Assembly (NCBI RefSeq): GCF_005281835.1
Contig: NZ_RZIS01000011.1
Coordinates: 62,001 to 126,000, forward strand
Reading direction: 5' to 3'
Length of the DNA stretch: 64,000 nucleotides
From: Vibrio profundi
Lineage (GTDB): Bacteria > Pseudomonadota > Gammaproteobacteria > Enterobacterales > Vibrionaceae
Part shown: positions 1-9,161 of the stretch, piece by piece
Numbering within the stretch: position 1 is the first letter of the stretch
Layout of the letters: each line of letters begins with the position of its first letter
Notes under the pieces: generated by a model
What the model saw: the letters and a program-made list of their open reading frames with translations, nothing else
What the model was told of the DNA's origin: nothing
Database searches by the model: none
Made by a program: the position numbers and the translations under genes

Positions 1-1419
1 AATAAACCCAGTAACGAGGACTGCGCCCGCGGTACCAAGCAGCATTTGCTCATGACGCTCTACCGCAAAGCCGAACATAGCACCTATGACCAACGCAAGC
101 GCTGCACCGGAGCTGATACCCAGTATTTCGGGGCTCGCCATTGGGTTAGTTGAGACACGTTGAATAATTGTACCCGCTATCGCCAAGCCAACACCGGCAA
201 AAATCGCCACTAAAACGCGAGGTAGTCTAAGGTCAAACACCATTTGTGAAGCGCTGACCGTCCAACCAAGTTGATCTTTACCAACAAACATTGATCCAAT
301 TAGCGCGAGCGCAAAAATAGGAATAAGTACCAAAAGCGCACGATGCAACGACGCATGCTGATAATGAACAATAGCCGTATCACGCGATTTCATATCCGAT
401 TGCATGACTTTTCGGTTTAACAACCACAGTAAAAACGGCGCGCCTAGTAATGCAGTCATCGCACCTGTTGGCAGTATTTCACCACCAGCACCAGAAAATG
501 GCTGAATAATTAGATCGGCAAGCAAAAGCATTAATGCACCGACTAACCCACTCACCAAAATTTGCGCGTTTAAACGCCTAACACCTAACATTCGTGCTAC
601 CGCTGGCGCGACAATACCAATAAATCCAATTAAGCCAACTTCGCTAACAACCGATGCTGTAATGAATATTGCTAAACCCAAACATGCTAATTTGATCTTT
701 TTGATATCGACGCCAATCGAGCTTGCAACAGTATCACCAAGTTGTAATGACGAAAGTGGACGTTCCAGCAACATCAACACAACGACTGGCAATATCACTA
801 ATGGCAGTAATGCTTGAACGCTAGACCAATCATTTTGATTCAACGTTCCCGCCCCCCACACAAACAAGCTAGTCAAATGTTCTTCGTTCAGGAGCATGAG
901 CATGGTATTGAGAGAGCCAAAAAATAAGCTCACCACCATACCCGCTAACACCATATGTACCGGAGAAAAACCTCGCTTCGCTGACAATGCAAAAACAAGT
1001 GCCGTCGCTAAACAGCCTCCAAAAAATGCAGGGATAAATCCACCAATCGCAATGTTCGCCGGAATAAATAGAATCCCGAGAACCATACCTAACTCGGCTC
1101 CAGAAGCCACACCCAAAGTCGTTGGCGAGGCAATTGGGTTTCGCAATACAAACTGCATCACGCAGCCTGCGGTCGCAAGTGCAAAACCGCAAATTAAGGC
1201 AACGGCCAAACGTGGTAAATACGTTAAATTGGTTACGATATGTTGGTAGTCAGCGCTGTCATAATTGAATACAACATCCCAGAGAAACGCGCCCCCTTTT
1301 GAGTAAGGCACAGTAATATTGATCAGCATTGCGATAGCAGAAGCCAACAATACTGCAGAAACTAATGCCTGAGTCTTACGATTAACCCAAGGACCTTTTT
1401 GTATGGCAACGGTATCCAT
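1..1419 (-). CDS. fhuB: Ferric hydroxamate ABC transporter permease FhuB (partial)
   Basis: Inner-membrane permease of a ferric-hydroxamate siderophore importer; it should take the ferri-siderophore from FhuD and be driven by FhuC. The minus frame is open from an ATG at 1419 to the window edge, so 473 codons are seen. FhuB proteins are about 660 residues (two fused FecCD-type halves), so the C-terminal part lies outside. The translation begins MDTVAIQKGPW, has a first membrane helix near residues 15-35, and carries the FecCD/FhuB-type segment MQFVLRNPIASPTTLGVASG near residue 90. Its ATG directly follows the fhuD stop codon, which suggests translational coupling in a fhuC-fhuD-fhuB operon. 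Family assignment is firm; substrate (ferrichrome or another hydroxamate) is inferred from the family. Confidence 0.88.
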   Translation of the reverse strand, partial: MDTVAIQKGPWVNRKTQALVSAVLLASAIAMLINITVPYSKGGAFLWDVVFNYDSADYQHIVTNLTYLPRLAVALICGFALATAGCVMQFVLRNPIASPTTLGVASGAELGMVLGILFIPANIAIGGFIPAFFGGCLATALVFALSAKRGFSPVHMVLAGMVVSLFFGSLNTMLMLLNEEHLTSLFVWGAGTLNQNDWSSVQALLPLVILPVVVLMLLERPLSSLQLGDTVASSIGVDIKKIKLACLGLAIFITASVVSEVGLIGFIGIVAPAVARMLGVRRLNAQILVSGLVGALMLLLADLIIQPFSGAGGEILPTGAMTALLGAPFLLWLLNRKVMQSDMKSRDTAIVHYQHASLHRALLVLIPIFALALIGSMFVGKDQLGWTVSASQMVFDLRLPRVLVAIFAGVGLAIAGTIIQRVSTNPMASPEILGISSGAALALVIGAMFGFAVERHEQMLLGTAGAVLVTGFI

Positions 1420-2310
1420 CTATTTTGTTAATTCTTCTGTAATTTGGTCGCTGAATCGTTGAGCAGCAATTAAACCGCCAAAAGTCCAAATAGGAGGTAA
1501 CTCATACACAGACTTAGATCTCGAAAATTCCATAGCTTGCCACAAAGCAGACTGAGTCAGCTGTGCGCGCTCTTGTTTATTTAGCGGCCCAAAAATCATC
1601 ATGTTCGTTTTTTGATGTTCTGCAACCTTTTCAATACCGGCCGTCGTGAACCCCCATAAATTAGTTGGTTCAGTCCAAGAATTACTTAGCCCCATCGACT
1701 GAATTGTTGCTTGAGCTAAAGAACCATCGCTATGGATTCGTAGCGTTTTATCATCAATGAATCGGACGAACATCAGCGGTTTAGAATCTGGGTTAGCTTT
1801 CGTGACCTTATCTCCGTTTGCCTTGAATTTTGCTTGCGTGGCGCTAATCACTTGTTCAGCTTGCAGATCTTTACCGAGCAATGAACCTAGCTCTCTTGTG
1901 ATATGCGTAGCCGATTCGATAGGTGTTTTCTTCTCGCTATACACTGAAAATGCGATGGTTGGAGCAATTTTATTCAGTTGTTCATAGGCCGCAGACATAT
2001 GCTTACTAATTAGGATTACATCTGGATCTAGCTTTGTCAGTAGCTCTAGGTTTGGCTCTCTTCGTGACCCCACGTCGATCGATTCTTTAGGTAACACAGG
2101 ATACTCAACCCAAGTGTTATACCCTTTTACATCTGCAACGCCCACAGGCACTACATCTAAACTCAAAATGGTCTCAGTTAATGCCCAATCTAACGCTACC
2201 ACCTTTACCGGCGTTTGCTTAAATGTGGTCACACCAAGTTCGTGTTTTATTTCGATAGCCTGTACCGACCAAGTAGCCAGCGCAGCCAAAATGATTAAAA
2301 CGTGTTTCAC
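1420..2310 (-). CDS. fhuD: Periplasmic ferric hydroxamate-binding protein FhuD
   Basis: Class III periplasmic binding protein that delivers ferri-hydroxamates to FhuB. It has 296 residues, the usual size, with an N-terminal signal peptide (MKHVLIILAALATWSVQA) and typical text such as VKVVALDWALTETILSLDVVPVGVAD and the helix-connected two-lobe pattern (DPDVILISKHMSAAYEQLNKIAPTI, split here only for description by family knowledge). The start codon is GTG, with GAGGA about 8 bases upstream. It sits 21 bases after fhuC and its stop abuts the fhuB ATG. Regulation should follow the Fur-box-like site before fhuC. Confidence 0.88.
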   Translation of the reverse strand: MKHVLIILAALATWSVQAIEIKHELGVTTFKQTPVKVVALDWALTETILSLDVVPVGVADVKGYNTWVEYPVLPKESIDVGSRREPNLELLTKLDPDVILISKHMSAAYEQLNKIAPTIAFSVYSEKKTPIESATHITRELGSLLGKDLQAEQVISATQAKFKANGDKVTKANPDSKPLMFVRFIDDKTLRIHSDGSLAQATIQSMGLSNSWTEPTNLWGFTTAGIEKVAEHQKTNMMIFGPLNKQERAQLTQSALWQAMEFSRSKSVYELPPIWTFGGLIAAQRFSDQITEELTK

Positions 2311-2331
2311 AGATAAATCCTCAGGTATACG

Positions 2332-3099
2332 TTAAGGGATGTAGCTGATCGATTGACCAGTTTCAGGGTGAGAGAAAAGCGCAAGTTCCATACCGTAGAT
2401 GCTTTTTAACGTGCTGGCTGTCATGATTTCATCTGGCGTGCCTTGGGCGATGACTTTCCCCGAATGCAACGCGATTATTTCATCGCTGAACTTCGCTGCC
2501 ATATTCACATCATGTAGCACCATAATCACAGTTAAGCCCAGCGTTTGGTTTAGCTCACGAATCAAAGCGAGCAGTTCATGCTGGTGGGCTACATCTAATG
2601 CTGATGTAGGTTCATCAAGCAAAATACATTGGCTTTTTTGTGCCAATAACATCGCTACCCAAGCTCGCTGGCGTTCACCACCAGACAATGTCGCTACAAA
2701 CCGGTCAGAAAAAGGAGTTAAACCGACCTTCTCTATCGCTTCATCAACCAATTGATAGTCTTCTTTGCTATAACGGCCAAACGCCCCTTTCCAAGGATAA
2801 CGACCGAAACAAACAAGCTCTCTTACGGTGACTCCATCAGTGATCGGGGGGTGCTGTGGAAGATAGGCAACGTTCAGAGCGAATTCTTGGCTAGTAAACT
2901 GATCAACCGCTTGCCCGTTCAATAAGACCTGACCACTATTTTGCTTGTTCTGACGGCTAAGAAGCTTAATCAGTGAAGATTTACCGCAACCGTTATGGCC
3001 AAGTAAAGTTGTAACTTGACCATGTTGAAAGGTGAGATTAGTTGGGGAGAGAATCGTTTTACCGTCGATTTCAAACGACGCATCGACTAATTGATACAT
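2332..3099 (-). CDS. fhuC: Ferric hydroxamate ABC transporter ATPase FhuC
   Basis: Cytoplasmic ATPase powering FhuB-mediated uptake. The 255-residue protein has a Walker A motif GHNGCGKSS at residues 34-42, a Q-loop (YLPQHPP), the ABC signature LSGGERQRAW and Walker B CILLDEPTSALD, followed by the switch His in VLHDVN. Size and motif order match iron-siderophore ABC ATPases. First gene of the fhuCDB operon; a Fur-box-like sequence lies 55 bases upstream of its ATG. Confidence 0.92.
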   Translation of the reverse strand: MYQLVDASFEIDGKTILSPTNLTFQHGQVTTLLGHNGCGKSSLIKLLSRQNKQNSGQVLLNGQAVDQFTSQEFALNVAYLPQHPPITDGVTVRELVCFGRYPWKGAFGRYSKEDYQLVDEAIEKVGLTPFSDRFVATLSGGERQRAWVAMLLAQKSQCILLDEPTSALDVAHQHELLALIRELNQTLGLTVIMVLHDVNMAAKFSDEIIALHSGKVIAQGTPDEIMTASTLKSIYGMELALFSHPETGQSISYIP

Positions 3100-3153
3100 G
3101 AGTAGAATTGGATAATGAAAAACTGCGAAAACTTTACCATAACAGTAAATAAA

Positions 3154-3168
3154 TGATAATAATTTTCA
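3154..3168 (-). promoter_or_regulatory. Fur box upstream of fhuC
   Basis: TGATAATAATTTTCA matches the 7-1-7 Fur consensus TGATAATnATTATCA with a single mismatch. It lies between the stop of the FhuF-like gene and the fhuC start, so iron-dependent repression of fhuCDB is the natural reading. Confidence 0.75.
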
Positions 3169-3182
3169 TAAGTATTTAGTTT

Positions 3183-3944
3183 TTATGATGCGACAGCTTG
3201 CTTCGTCATACCTTTTTTATTATTCGGGTGCTTCGGGCAATCATCACACAGCTTTCTGCCCTCACATTTGTAAACTAAACAACAGCTTGTCCGAACGAGA
3301 TGGAGTTTGTTCGTTTCTGGATTTATCTTAAGTCCACGTAAAGAAGCTAAAGGTAATTGTGCTGATTCTACCCAGAGCTTAGCTTGCTCTAACAGGTACT
3401 CATTTGGAAGATCTGGCAGGTAGGCTTGTACTTTGACAATGCAATCTAAGATGGCATCGGCGAATAGATATTGAGTAAAACCTGGACGAATCCGCGTCCA
3501 AGCTCCTATCTCACTTCGATAAAATTCAAATAGCTCATTCAATTCTTGCGCTGCTAAACGAATCAGCTCATTTTGCTCATCGACTCTGACTTGCTTGTCG
3601 TTAAACTGGTACCCAGCTATGAATTCACTTTGGATATCTTGTGTCATCGTTTTGATGTTTGGCAGCCCTCGACAGGCATAAATAGAAATAAACGATAAAT
3701 AGATTGGCTGCCAACACAATAAGCCCCATGTACGGGTCAACCAATAGGCTTGTTTGGCTTCTGGATTCGATGTTGCCAGCGACTGATACAATGCCTGAAT
3801 CTCATCGCTACACGAAGTGTCATAAGTCACCGATGGAAGCACAGCTTCACTACTCGGCTCTAATGGCGAAAAGCGTCCTGCTAAATAAGGGGTTACCGCC
3901 TGAGAGTATTCAAATAAGAGGTCGAATGAGAAGTTTGCGTTCAT
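3183..3944 (-). CDS. fhuF: FhuF-type siderophore ferric-iron reductase (2Fe-2S)
   Basis: Predicted cytoplasmic ferric reductase that releases iron from imported siderophores. The decisive mark is the C-terminal FhuF motif Cys-Cys-x10-Cys-x2-Cys (CCLVYKCEGRKLCDDC), which ligates an unusual 2Fe-2S cluster. The length of 253 residues fits the FhuF family. It has its own Fur-box-like site and is separated from fhuC by about 80 bases with a second such site, so it appears to be its own unit alongside the importer. The family is certain from the motif; orthology to Escherichia coli FhuF itself is less so. Confidence 0.8.
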   Translation of the reverse strand: MNANFSFDLLFEYSQAVTPYLAGRFSPLEPSSEAVLPSVTYDTSCSDEIQALYQSLATSNPEAKQAYWLTRTWGLLCWQPIYLSFISIYACRGLPNIKTMTQDIQSEFIAGYQFNDKQVRVDEQNELIRLAAQELNELFEFYRSEIGAWTRIRPGFTQYLFADAILDCIVKVQAYLPDLPNEYLLEQAKLWVESAQLPLASLRGLKINPETNKLHLVRTSCCLVYKCEGRKLCDDCPKHPNNKKGMTKQAVAS

Positions 3945-4000
3945 GAGGTAGTGTTAATTTTCTTATTGTGAACGCTAGGTTAAAGGATTTATAATTTATT

Positions 4001-4019
4001 GCAAATGATAATCAGTTAG
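4001..4019 (-). promoter_or_regulatory. Fur-box-like site upstream of fhuF
   Basis: GCAAATGATAATCAGTTAG matches 13 of 19 positions of the classical Fur consensus GATAATGATAATCATTATC. It lies 57 bases upstream of the FhuF-like start codon. Confidence 0.55.
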
Positions 4020-4030
4020 TTTTAATGCAA

Positions 4031-4062
4031 AAAAAGCGATTGCCAGATGGTCAATCGCTTTC
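4031..4062 (-). terminator. Intrinsic terminator of the TonB2 operon
   Basis: A 10-bp stem (AAAGCGATTG paired with CAATCGCTTT, 9-base loop) followed on the minus strand by a run of T. It lies 26 bases after the stop of the TPR gene, the last gene of the operon. Confidence 0.85.
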
Positions 4063-4087
4063 TAAGTCAAACCGAGGTTACATCGAT

Positions 4088-5260
4088 TTAGCTGCTTGCT
4101 TCAATACTGCGAAGTTGCGTTAAGTATTTAATCCAACCTTTGGCTTCACTAGAGGCCTCAATATTATCCGCTCGCTTAGCTTGGATAAGTGCACCTTCTA
4201 ATTGGTTCAACTTATACAGTGCGCGTACTCTGGCCAACGCTACATCTGCTTGTTTATCTTTTGCTTTCACTTTATCAAGTTCAGTCAGAGCTTGACGATA
4301 TTGCCCTTCTTGCACCATCAACTGAGCAACGTTCCAATGGTATTTAACATCATGCTTTGACGCTAAAGACCAAACAGCGATCGATTTATCCCACTCTTTA
4401 GCCAACTGCCAATACGTCGCTTGTTCTGCAAGCAATTGTACGTCTGTGTTTGCCTCTTCCAACTCGCTAATCTCCTGTGCCGCGCGTTCAGGAATACCCT
4501 GTTTGGCATAGAGTTGGGCAAGTAAACGTCTGTCCGCTTGGGTGATTTCGACGCCTTGTAACTTCGCTAATGCTAATGTGCTCAATGCTGACTTATCACG
4601 CTCTAATCTCAGGTGTAGACCGACAAGTTGACGCCACCAATTCGACTTTTCTGGCTGTAACACGATGAGCTTTTCTAACGTCGGAATGGCGCTTTTCCAC
4701 TGTTTTAACTGCATTTGCGCGCCAAGCTTAAGCGACAATGGTGGTAGCGCATCTTTATTGCCGAACGTATCGTATTGTTTAATTGCAGCTAACGTTTTAG
4801 TCCAATTTTCAATTTGATACTCGGCTTGTGCTATTCGCATCCACAATTGATCTTTGGCTTGATTCTCAGGCGCTGATTTCACCAGTTTGTAATAGTGAGG
4901 TAGCGCCTTTTTAAATTGCTGTTCATTCAAAAGAACATCCGCCAACATTCTTTGAGTGACCCACGCCTGCTCGTCTAATAACAAACCGCTTTCAACAGCA
5001 TAAGTTAAGCTCTCGATCGCCTTTTTAGTCTGTTCATTTTGCCAATAGAAGACACCTAACATGCGCGCGACAAACGCTTTATCGTAAGATCTTGAAATAT
5101 CGAGTTCTTCTAAAGCTTCTATGGCTTCGCTGACTTTCTCATCTTGTGCAAGCTGGTGCGCTTTTTGAACTCGAACAGCGGTATATTGACTCAGTTCACT
5201 AGCGAGAGCAGACACCGAAACCAGTACCGACAATAAGCTAATAAATATCCGTTTCATCAT
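4088..5260 (-). CDS. Tetratricopeptide-repeat protein of the TonB2 system
   Basis: Exported TPR protein of 390 residues with a signal peptide (MMKRIFISLLSVLVSVSALA) and at least eight helical TPR-like pairs, for example KVSEAIEALEELDISRSYDKA and FKKALPHYYKLVKSAPENQAK. Its position as the last gene after tonB matches the TPR gene at the end of Vibrio tonB2 clusters. It probably acts in the periplasm as a scaffold, but no defined activity can be read from the sequence. The start overlaps the tonB stop by 4 bases (ATGA-type coupling). A second ATG is the next codon. Confidence 0.8.
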   Translation of the reverse strand: MMKRIFISLLSVLVSVSALASELSQYTAVRVQKAHQLAQDEKVSEAIEALEELDISRSYDKAFVARMLGVFYWQNEQTKKAIESLTYAVESGLLLDEQAWVTQRMLADVLLNEQQFKKALPHYYKLVKSAPENQAKDQLWMRIAQAEYQIENWTKTLAAIKQYDTFGNKDALPPLSLKLGAQMQLKQWKSAIPTLEKLIVLQPEKSNWWRQLVGLHLRLERDKSALSTLALAKLQGVEITQADRRLLAQLYAKQGIPERAAQEISELEEANTDVQLLAEQATYWQLAKEWDKSIAVWSLASKHDVKYHWNVAQLMVQEGQYRQALTELDKVKAKDKQADVALARVRALYKLNQLEGALIQAKRADNIEASSEAKGWIKYLTQLRSIEASS

Positions 5261-5877
5261 TTGGCTAGTTTAAACTCCAGTCTTACAGTTTGGTTCAACT
5301 GTGCAATTGATTTGCCGTCGATGACCTTAGGCTGATACTTCCACTTTTTAAGGGCTCGTACCGCTTCACGTTCAAACATACGTCTCGGGTTAGCTTCTAA
5401 CACTTCTACGTCTACTGGGCGGCCTGTTTCGTCAATCGTGAATTGCATGACAACGTAACCTTCTGCGCCACGTTTTAGTGCCTTCGCAGGATAACGAGGC
5501 TCAACACGATAAAGAGGCATCGCTTGTTGATTTGCCCCAAAATCAGAAAACGTTGGAGCATTAATCGCTAATCCGTCTATTGAGGTATCTAACCCTAGCG
5601 ATGGAATCGATGTCATCGGAGTAATGGGGGTGACTTCTGCTTTTGATTGAGAAACTTGAGATTCCGGCGGAGGCTCTGGAGCCTTAGGTTGTTCCGGCAC
5701 ACTCCTTTGACGACGCTGAACTTCCTGCTCAGCCTCAACCATCACCATGTTGAAACTCAATGATTCGCTTTGTTCAGCTTCACGCTGATGACCATTGTCG
5801 ACCATCCATGCCATGAAAGAAAACAGCGCCAAACCTAAAACGCCAGCTAAAGGTAACGCAATAAGAAAACGCAGCAT
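5257..5877 (-). CDS. tonB2: TonB energy transducer (TonB2 type)
   Basis: Couples the inner-membrane proton-motive force to outer-membrane receptors. The 206-residue protein has one N-terminal membrane anchor (residues 2-27, LRFLIALPLAGVLGLALF), a short Pro-rich periplasmic spacer (PEQPKAPEPPPESQ) and a C-terminal TonB domain with the YPxKA motif (PRYPAKALKRGAEG) and AVRALKKWKYQP. The anchor lacks the Ser-His arrangement and long Pro-Lys spacer of classical TonB1, and the length is that of Vibrio TonB2. It overlaps exbD by one base and the TPR gene by four. Confidence 0.9.
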   Translation of the reverse strand: MLRFLIALPLAGVLGLALFSFMAWMVDNGHQREAEQSESLSFNMVMVEAEQEVQRRQRSVPEQPKAPEPPPESQVSQSKAEVTPITPMTSIPSLGLDTSIDGLAINAPTFSDFGANQQAMPLYRVEPRYPAKALKRGAEGYVVMQFTIDETGRPVDVEVLEANPRRMFEREAVRALKKWKYQPKVIDGKSIAQLNQTVRLEFKLAK

Positions 5878-6281
5878 TAACGCTTCTCCGCCGCTAAGGC
5901 GATGTTCTTCACTCCCGCCCCTTTCGCCGCATCCATCACTTTCACAACAGTACCGTTATAGGCATGTTCGTCGGCTTGGATCACCAACGAGGCATCCGGC
6001 TGCTCTAGCAACAAATGTTCTAATGTTGCTTGAACGCGTTCTACATCGATCATTCGTTTATCAATGTAAATATCGTTTGCGGAAGTAATCGCTACAAAAA
6101 TACCAGCGTCTTTTTGACTGACAACGTTCGAGGCTTGAGGACGATTCACCTCTACACCTGATTCCCGAACAAACGAACTCGTCACAATGAAAAAGATCAG
6201 CATGATAAACACGATATCTAACATAGAAGTTAAATCGATTTGCGCTTCGTCGTTTTTGCTATGTCGCCTACCGAGTCTCAT
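5877..6281 (-). CDS. exbD2: Biopolymer transport protein ExbD
   Basis: Stator subunit partner of ExbB in the TonB motor. It has 134 residues with a single membrane helix at about residues 17-37 containing the conserved Asp of ExbD (LTSMLDIVFIMLIFFIVTSS), then a periplasmic domain. It overlaps its neighbours by 1 and 4 bases, the tight packing of a co-translated operon. Confidence 0.92.
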   Translation of the reverse strand: MRLGRRHSKNDEAQIDLTSMLDIVFIMLIFFIVTSSFVRESGVEVNRPQASNVVSQKDAGIFVAITSANDIYIDKRMIDVERVQATLEHLLLEQPDASLVIQADEHAYNGTVVKVMDAAKGAGVKNIALAAEKR

Positions 6282-6856
6282 CGCTGACTCCTTAAAGATT
6301 TTTCTAGTTTCATTTCTAATAAATTACATTTCTTGGCCAGTCGCGCATGCACAAACATACCAGCTAACGCTGCAACCATACCTGCCATTGTTGGTAACGT
6401 TGCAAGTGATATTCCTGACGCCATTAACTTCGGGTTACTACTACCTTGGTTGGCCATCACATCAAATACAGAAATCATTCCCGTTACTGTGCCAAGTAGC
6501 CCTAGCATTGGGCAGATCGCCACCAATAACTTAATAAAGTTTAGGTTTTGGTTAAGCAGCATATTTGCCTGCCCTAGCCAACCATCACGAATGGCACGAG
6601 CATGCCATGAATTATGGTCTTGACGACTTTGCCACTGCGCTACCCAAAATTGGCGTTGCTTAGGAAAATAAAAGGTGAGGTAAAGTACTCGCTCGACTAC
6701 CAAGAACCAGTACACTACAACCACGGCAGCAAGCCACCACAAAACGAAGCCGCCTTGCTCCATAAACTGGGACAGTGAGAGCAAACTTGCTCCCATCAGC
6801 CCACTCTGTTCGAATATTGAGATCGGCAGCAAAGTACCAGACAACAAAATACTCAT
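6278..6856 (-). CDS. exbB2: Biopolymer transport protein ExbB
   Basis: Proton-channel subunit of the TonB motor, MotA/TolQ/ExbB family. The 192-residue protein has an N-terminal helix (FVLWWLAAVVVVYWFLVVERV) and the family core CPMLGLLGTVTGMISVFDVMA plus a third helix (MAGMVAALAGMFVHARLA). It is short compared with E. coli ExbB, as usual for Vibrio ExbB2. The ATG overlaps the ttpC stop. Confidence 0.9.
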   Translation of the reverse strand: MSILLSGTLLPISIFEQSGLMGASLLSLSQFMEQGGFVLWWLAAVVVVYWFLVVERVLYLTFYFPKQRQFWVAQWQSRQDHNSWHARAIRDGWLGQANMLLNQNLNFIKLLVAICPMLGLLGTVTGMISVFDVMANQGSSNPKLMASGISLATLPTMAGMVAALAGMFVHARLAKKCNLLEMKLEKSLRSQR

Positions 6857-8232
6857 TAGGCAGCAGTCCCTACTGGCGTAACGGTGGCTTGGGGTTGTAC
6901 ATCTTTCTCGGCTTGCTCAGCAATCAAACCAATACCCTGCTTTTCTAGAATATTGCGAATGTTTTCTGCCTGAGTGCTTAGAATATTGTGAGCCAACAGC
7001 AATGGCATAGCCGCAACCAAACCAAGCACTGTTGTCACAAGCGCCATTGAGATACCACCAGCCATCACTTTAGGGTCGCCGTTACCAAATTGAGTAATAA
7101 CTTGGAAAGTTTCGATCATACCTGTCACGGTACCTAGTAACCCAAGCATTGGTGCAAGCGCAGCCAGTAGCTTAAGCATCGACAAACCTTTTTCTAAGTG
7201 AGTTTGCTCATCAACAACGGCCTCTAGTAAGCGTAATTCTAGCGCTTCAATAGTACGATTTTGTTCTTTATCGTATACCGCAAGAACACGTCCCAATGGG
7301 TTATTGCCAGGTTCAGTCGGTTTCTTAAGTTGTGAACGAATTTTCTGACGAGCAACAGCTAAAGACACACCACGGAATAGCGCAATGATTAAACCAATTG
7401 CTAGCAAGCCAAGAATCACCTTACCGACAACACCACCCGCTTGCAGACGATCCATTAGGCTTGGAGTCAATGCTAATTGCTCAAGCATGACGCCACGAGA
7501 TGGGTCCAATACGATATTTGATACTTCACCATTTTTTAACGATGACAAACCACTTAGAACTGGACCATTTTCAGGTTGTTTCAGGTAAGCGACCGCATCA
7601 TTACGGTTAGCATTCCAGTTTACGTAACCTTGCTCAGTAATAAGGCCCAATGAACCAAGACGAACGGCATCGACCGTCTGAGTATTGCCTTCTCCATCGA
7701 TGTACTGAATTTGCGTTTCGCTTAGTTCACCACTTGCGTGAATTTGATCCACCATACTTAGCCATAAGCCAGTAAGTTGTGGCATAGACGGTAAAGATTT
7801 TGCGTCAATGATCTGGTCAACAGTTGCAGTATGTTCACCACGATCCACGCTATTCACACTACTGTGAAGTTCCGCGCCTAGCTCTTTCGCATTCTGACGA
7901 ACCACACCGAATAGCTCACCTAAGCTGCCCGTTTCTAGGCGAAGCTTTTCTTCTAGACGAGCCAATTTGTCTTCATTGGCACTGAATGTTTTCGTCAGCT
8001 GATCGGTTTGCTGTTGTAGTGATTTACGCTTTGCTTCTAACGCAGCTTTTTGAGCTTTAAGCTCTTTTTCTGTCAATTTGAAACCCGATTCACGAGCGAT
8101 GTTATGCTTTTGCTGTGCTTTGTTTTCCGCTTTCGCGCTAGATACAAGTTCCGCAGTTGTGCCATCAGCGGCAACTGATCCAAAAGAAAAGCTCGCAATG
8201 CATAGTGCTGTTGCTAAAAATTTAAAGTTCAT
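6856..8232 (-). CDS. ttpC: TtpC, MotA/TolQ/ExbB-domain protein of the TonB2 system
   Basis: Vibrio TonB2 systems need this fourth inner-membrane component in addition to ExbB2 and ExbD2. The 458-residue protein has a signal-like N-terminus (MNFKFLATALCIASFSFGSVAA), a long periplasmic coiled-coil (residues about 35-110, rich in Lys, Glu, Gln), a membrane helix (VVGKVILGLLAIGLIIALFRGV), and a C-terminal ExbB-like domain with APMLGLLGTVTGMIETFQVI. It overlaps the upstream gene by one base. The position between the DUF3450 gene and exbB is diagnostic. Confidence 0.88.
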   Translation of the reverse strand: MNFKFLATALCIASFSFGSVAADGTTAELVSSAKAENKAQQKHNIARESGFKLTEKELKAQKAALEAKRKSLQQQTDQLTKTFSANEDKLARLEEKLRLETGSLGELFGVVRQNAKELGAELHSSVNSVDRGEHTATVDQIIDAKSLPSMPQLTGLWLSMVDQIHASGELSETQIQYIDGEGNTQTVDAVRLGSLGLITEQGYVNWNANRNDAVAYLKQPENGPVLSGLSSLKNGEVSNIVLDPSRGVMLEQLALTPSLMDRLQAGGVVGKVILGLLAIGLIIALFRGVSLAVARQKIRSQLKKPTEPGNNPLGRVLAVYDKEQNRTIEALELRLLEAVVDEQTHLEKGLSMLKLLAALAPMLGLLGTVTGMIETFQVITQFGNGDPKVMAGGISMALVTTVLGLVAAMPLLLAHNILSTQAENIRNILEKQGIGLIAEQAEKDVQPQATVTPVGTAA

Positions 8233-8999
8233 TATTTAGCCTCTGCAATATTTAGTGAAACAGGTAAAGTAATTAGGCTTGGAGCAACCTGTTGGCTAGC
8301 GATATCATACGCTTTGTCCAAATCAGCTTTCATAGAACTATCTAGTGGCTGCCACTGTTTTACGACTTGATTCCACGCCCAGTACTTATTACCGCTTAGG
8401 TTTCTAGCGACTAATGAAGTACGACCTAAGTGAAGAATGTCAGCCTCAATATTTTGAGTGTCACTTAATGCCATACGACCTTGGTAAATACCCAACTTGG
8501 TACCGTAATCCATTTCAATTTGATACGCCTCAAGAATACGGCGGTATTTCTCAGCATCACTTACATCAGCGCGAGTCATCATAGTTTTGAGCTTCTCAAC
8601 ACGTTCTCGGCGTTGTTCTAACTTAATCGGCGCATCTGTTTCGACAATGTATTGCAGGCCATCAATCATTTGGTACATCAAAGGCACAACCCCTTGGCGC
8701 GTGTACTTAATTTGGTCAATCTGGTCTTCGAAGTTTTGTGCTTCTTCGTTTTGGCTGTCGACCAATGCCGAGAGGTGGTTGTGGTAAATTTCTAAGTTCT
8801 TAACTTCTTCTTGTAATTGCTCGATTTCTGCTTTCAAGCTTAGCGTCGCTTCAGCGCTGCGATTGATTGTTTTTTGGCTAGATGCAGAAGCTGCGTTAGT
8901 TTTGTTTTGAACGGCTTGTGCCTGATCTAAGCTATTCGCTGTCGCAGACGTTGCCAAAGAGCCAATGAGGAAGGCAAGGCTAGTTTTTAGAAGGTTCAT
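8232..8999 (-). CDS. DUF3450 periplasmic protein of the TonB2 operon
   Basis: First gene of the operon. The protein has a signal peptide (MNLLKTSLAFLIGSLATSATA) followed by a long coiled-coil (residues about 25-100) and a helical C-terminal part with the motif DYGTKLGIYQGRM, typical of DUF3450 proteins that precede ttpC in Vibrio. The likely start is the ATG at 8999; an in-frame TTG four codons earlier is less likely because the signal peptide begins at MNLL. No strong ribosome-binding site is visible. It probably helps position TtpC; the exact role is unknown. Confidence 0.8.
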   Translation of the reverse strand: MNLLKTSLAFLIGSLATSATANSLDQAQAVQNKTNAASASSQKTINRSAEATLSLKAEIEQLQEEVKNLEIYHNHLSALVDSQNEEAQNFEDQIDQIKYTRQGVVPLMYQMIDGLQYIVETDAPIKLEQRRERVEKLKTMMTRADVSDAEKYRRILEAYQIEMDYGTKLGIYQGRMALSDTQNIEADILHLGRTSLVARNLSGNKYWAWNQVVKQWQPLDSSMKADLDKAYDIASQQVAPSLITLPVSLNIAEAK

Positions 9000-9042
9000 A
9001 GTTGTCGTCAATTACGTGAGAAAGTTTCAAATGAAGTTTATT

Positions 9043-9061
9043 GATAAACGCTCTCATTATC
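9043..9061 (-). promoter_or_regulatory. Fur-box-like site upstream of the TonB2 operon
   Basis: GATAAACGCTCTCATTATC has 13 of 19 matches to the Fur consensus, with both outer arms (GATAA and CATTATC) intact. It is 44 bases upstream of the DUF3450 start, a position suitable for repressing the operon when iron is plentiful. Confidence 0.5.
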
Positions 9062-9115
9062 AATAAGCCCCATCTAAATTTATATTTTCTTAGCCAATTA
9101 AATCCAAGAAAGCCG

Positions 9116-9142
9116 AATGGGGAAGATTAAATCTTCCCCATT
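9116..9142 (-). terminator. Terminator-like hairpin after the siderophore receptor gene
   Basis: A perfect 12-bp inverted repeat (AATGGGGAAGAT / ATCTTCCCCATT) with a 3-base loop, 20 bases after the receptor stop. The T tract that follows on the minus strand is poor, so termination efficiency is uncertain. Confidence 0.5.
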
Positions 9143-9161
9143 TATTAATAAACTGAGCGTA

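Noticed and set aside
869..1249. Overlapping frames on both strands inside the fhuB region
   Set aside because: The frame encoding the FecCD-type permease is continuous through this stretch, so these are shadows.
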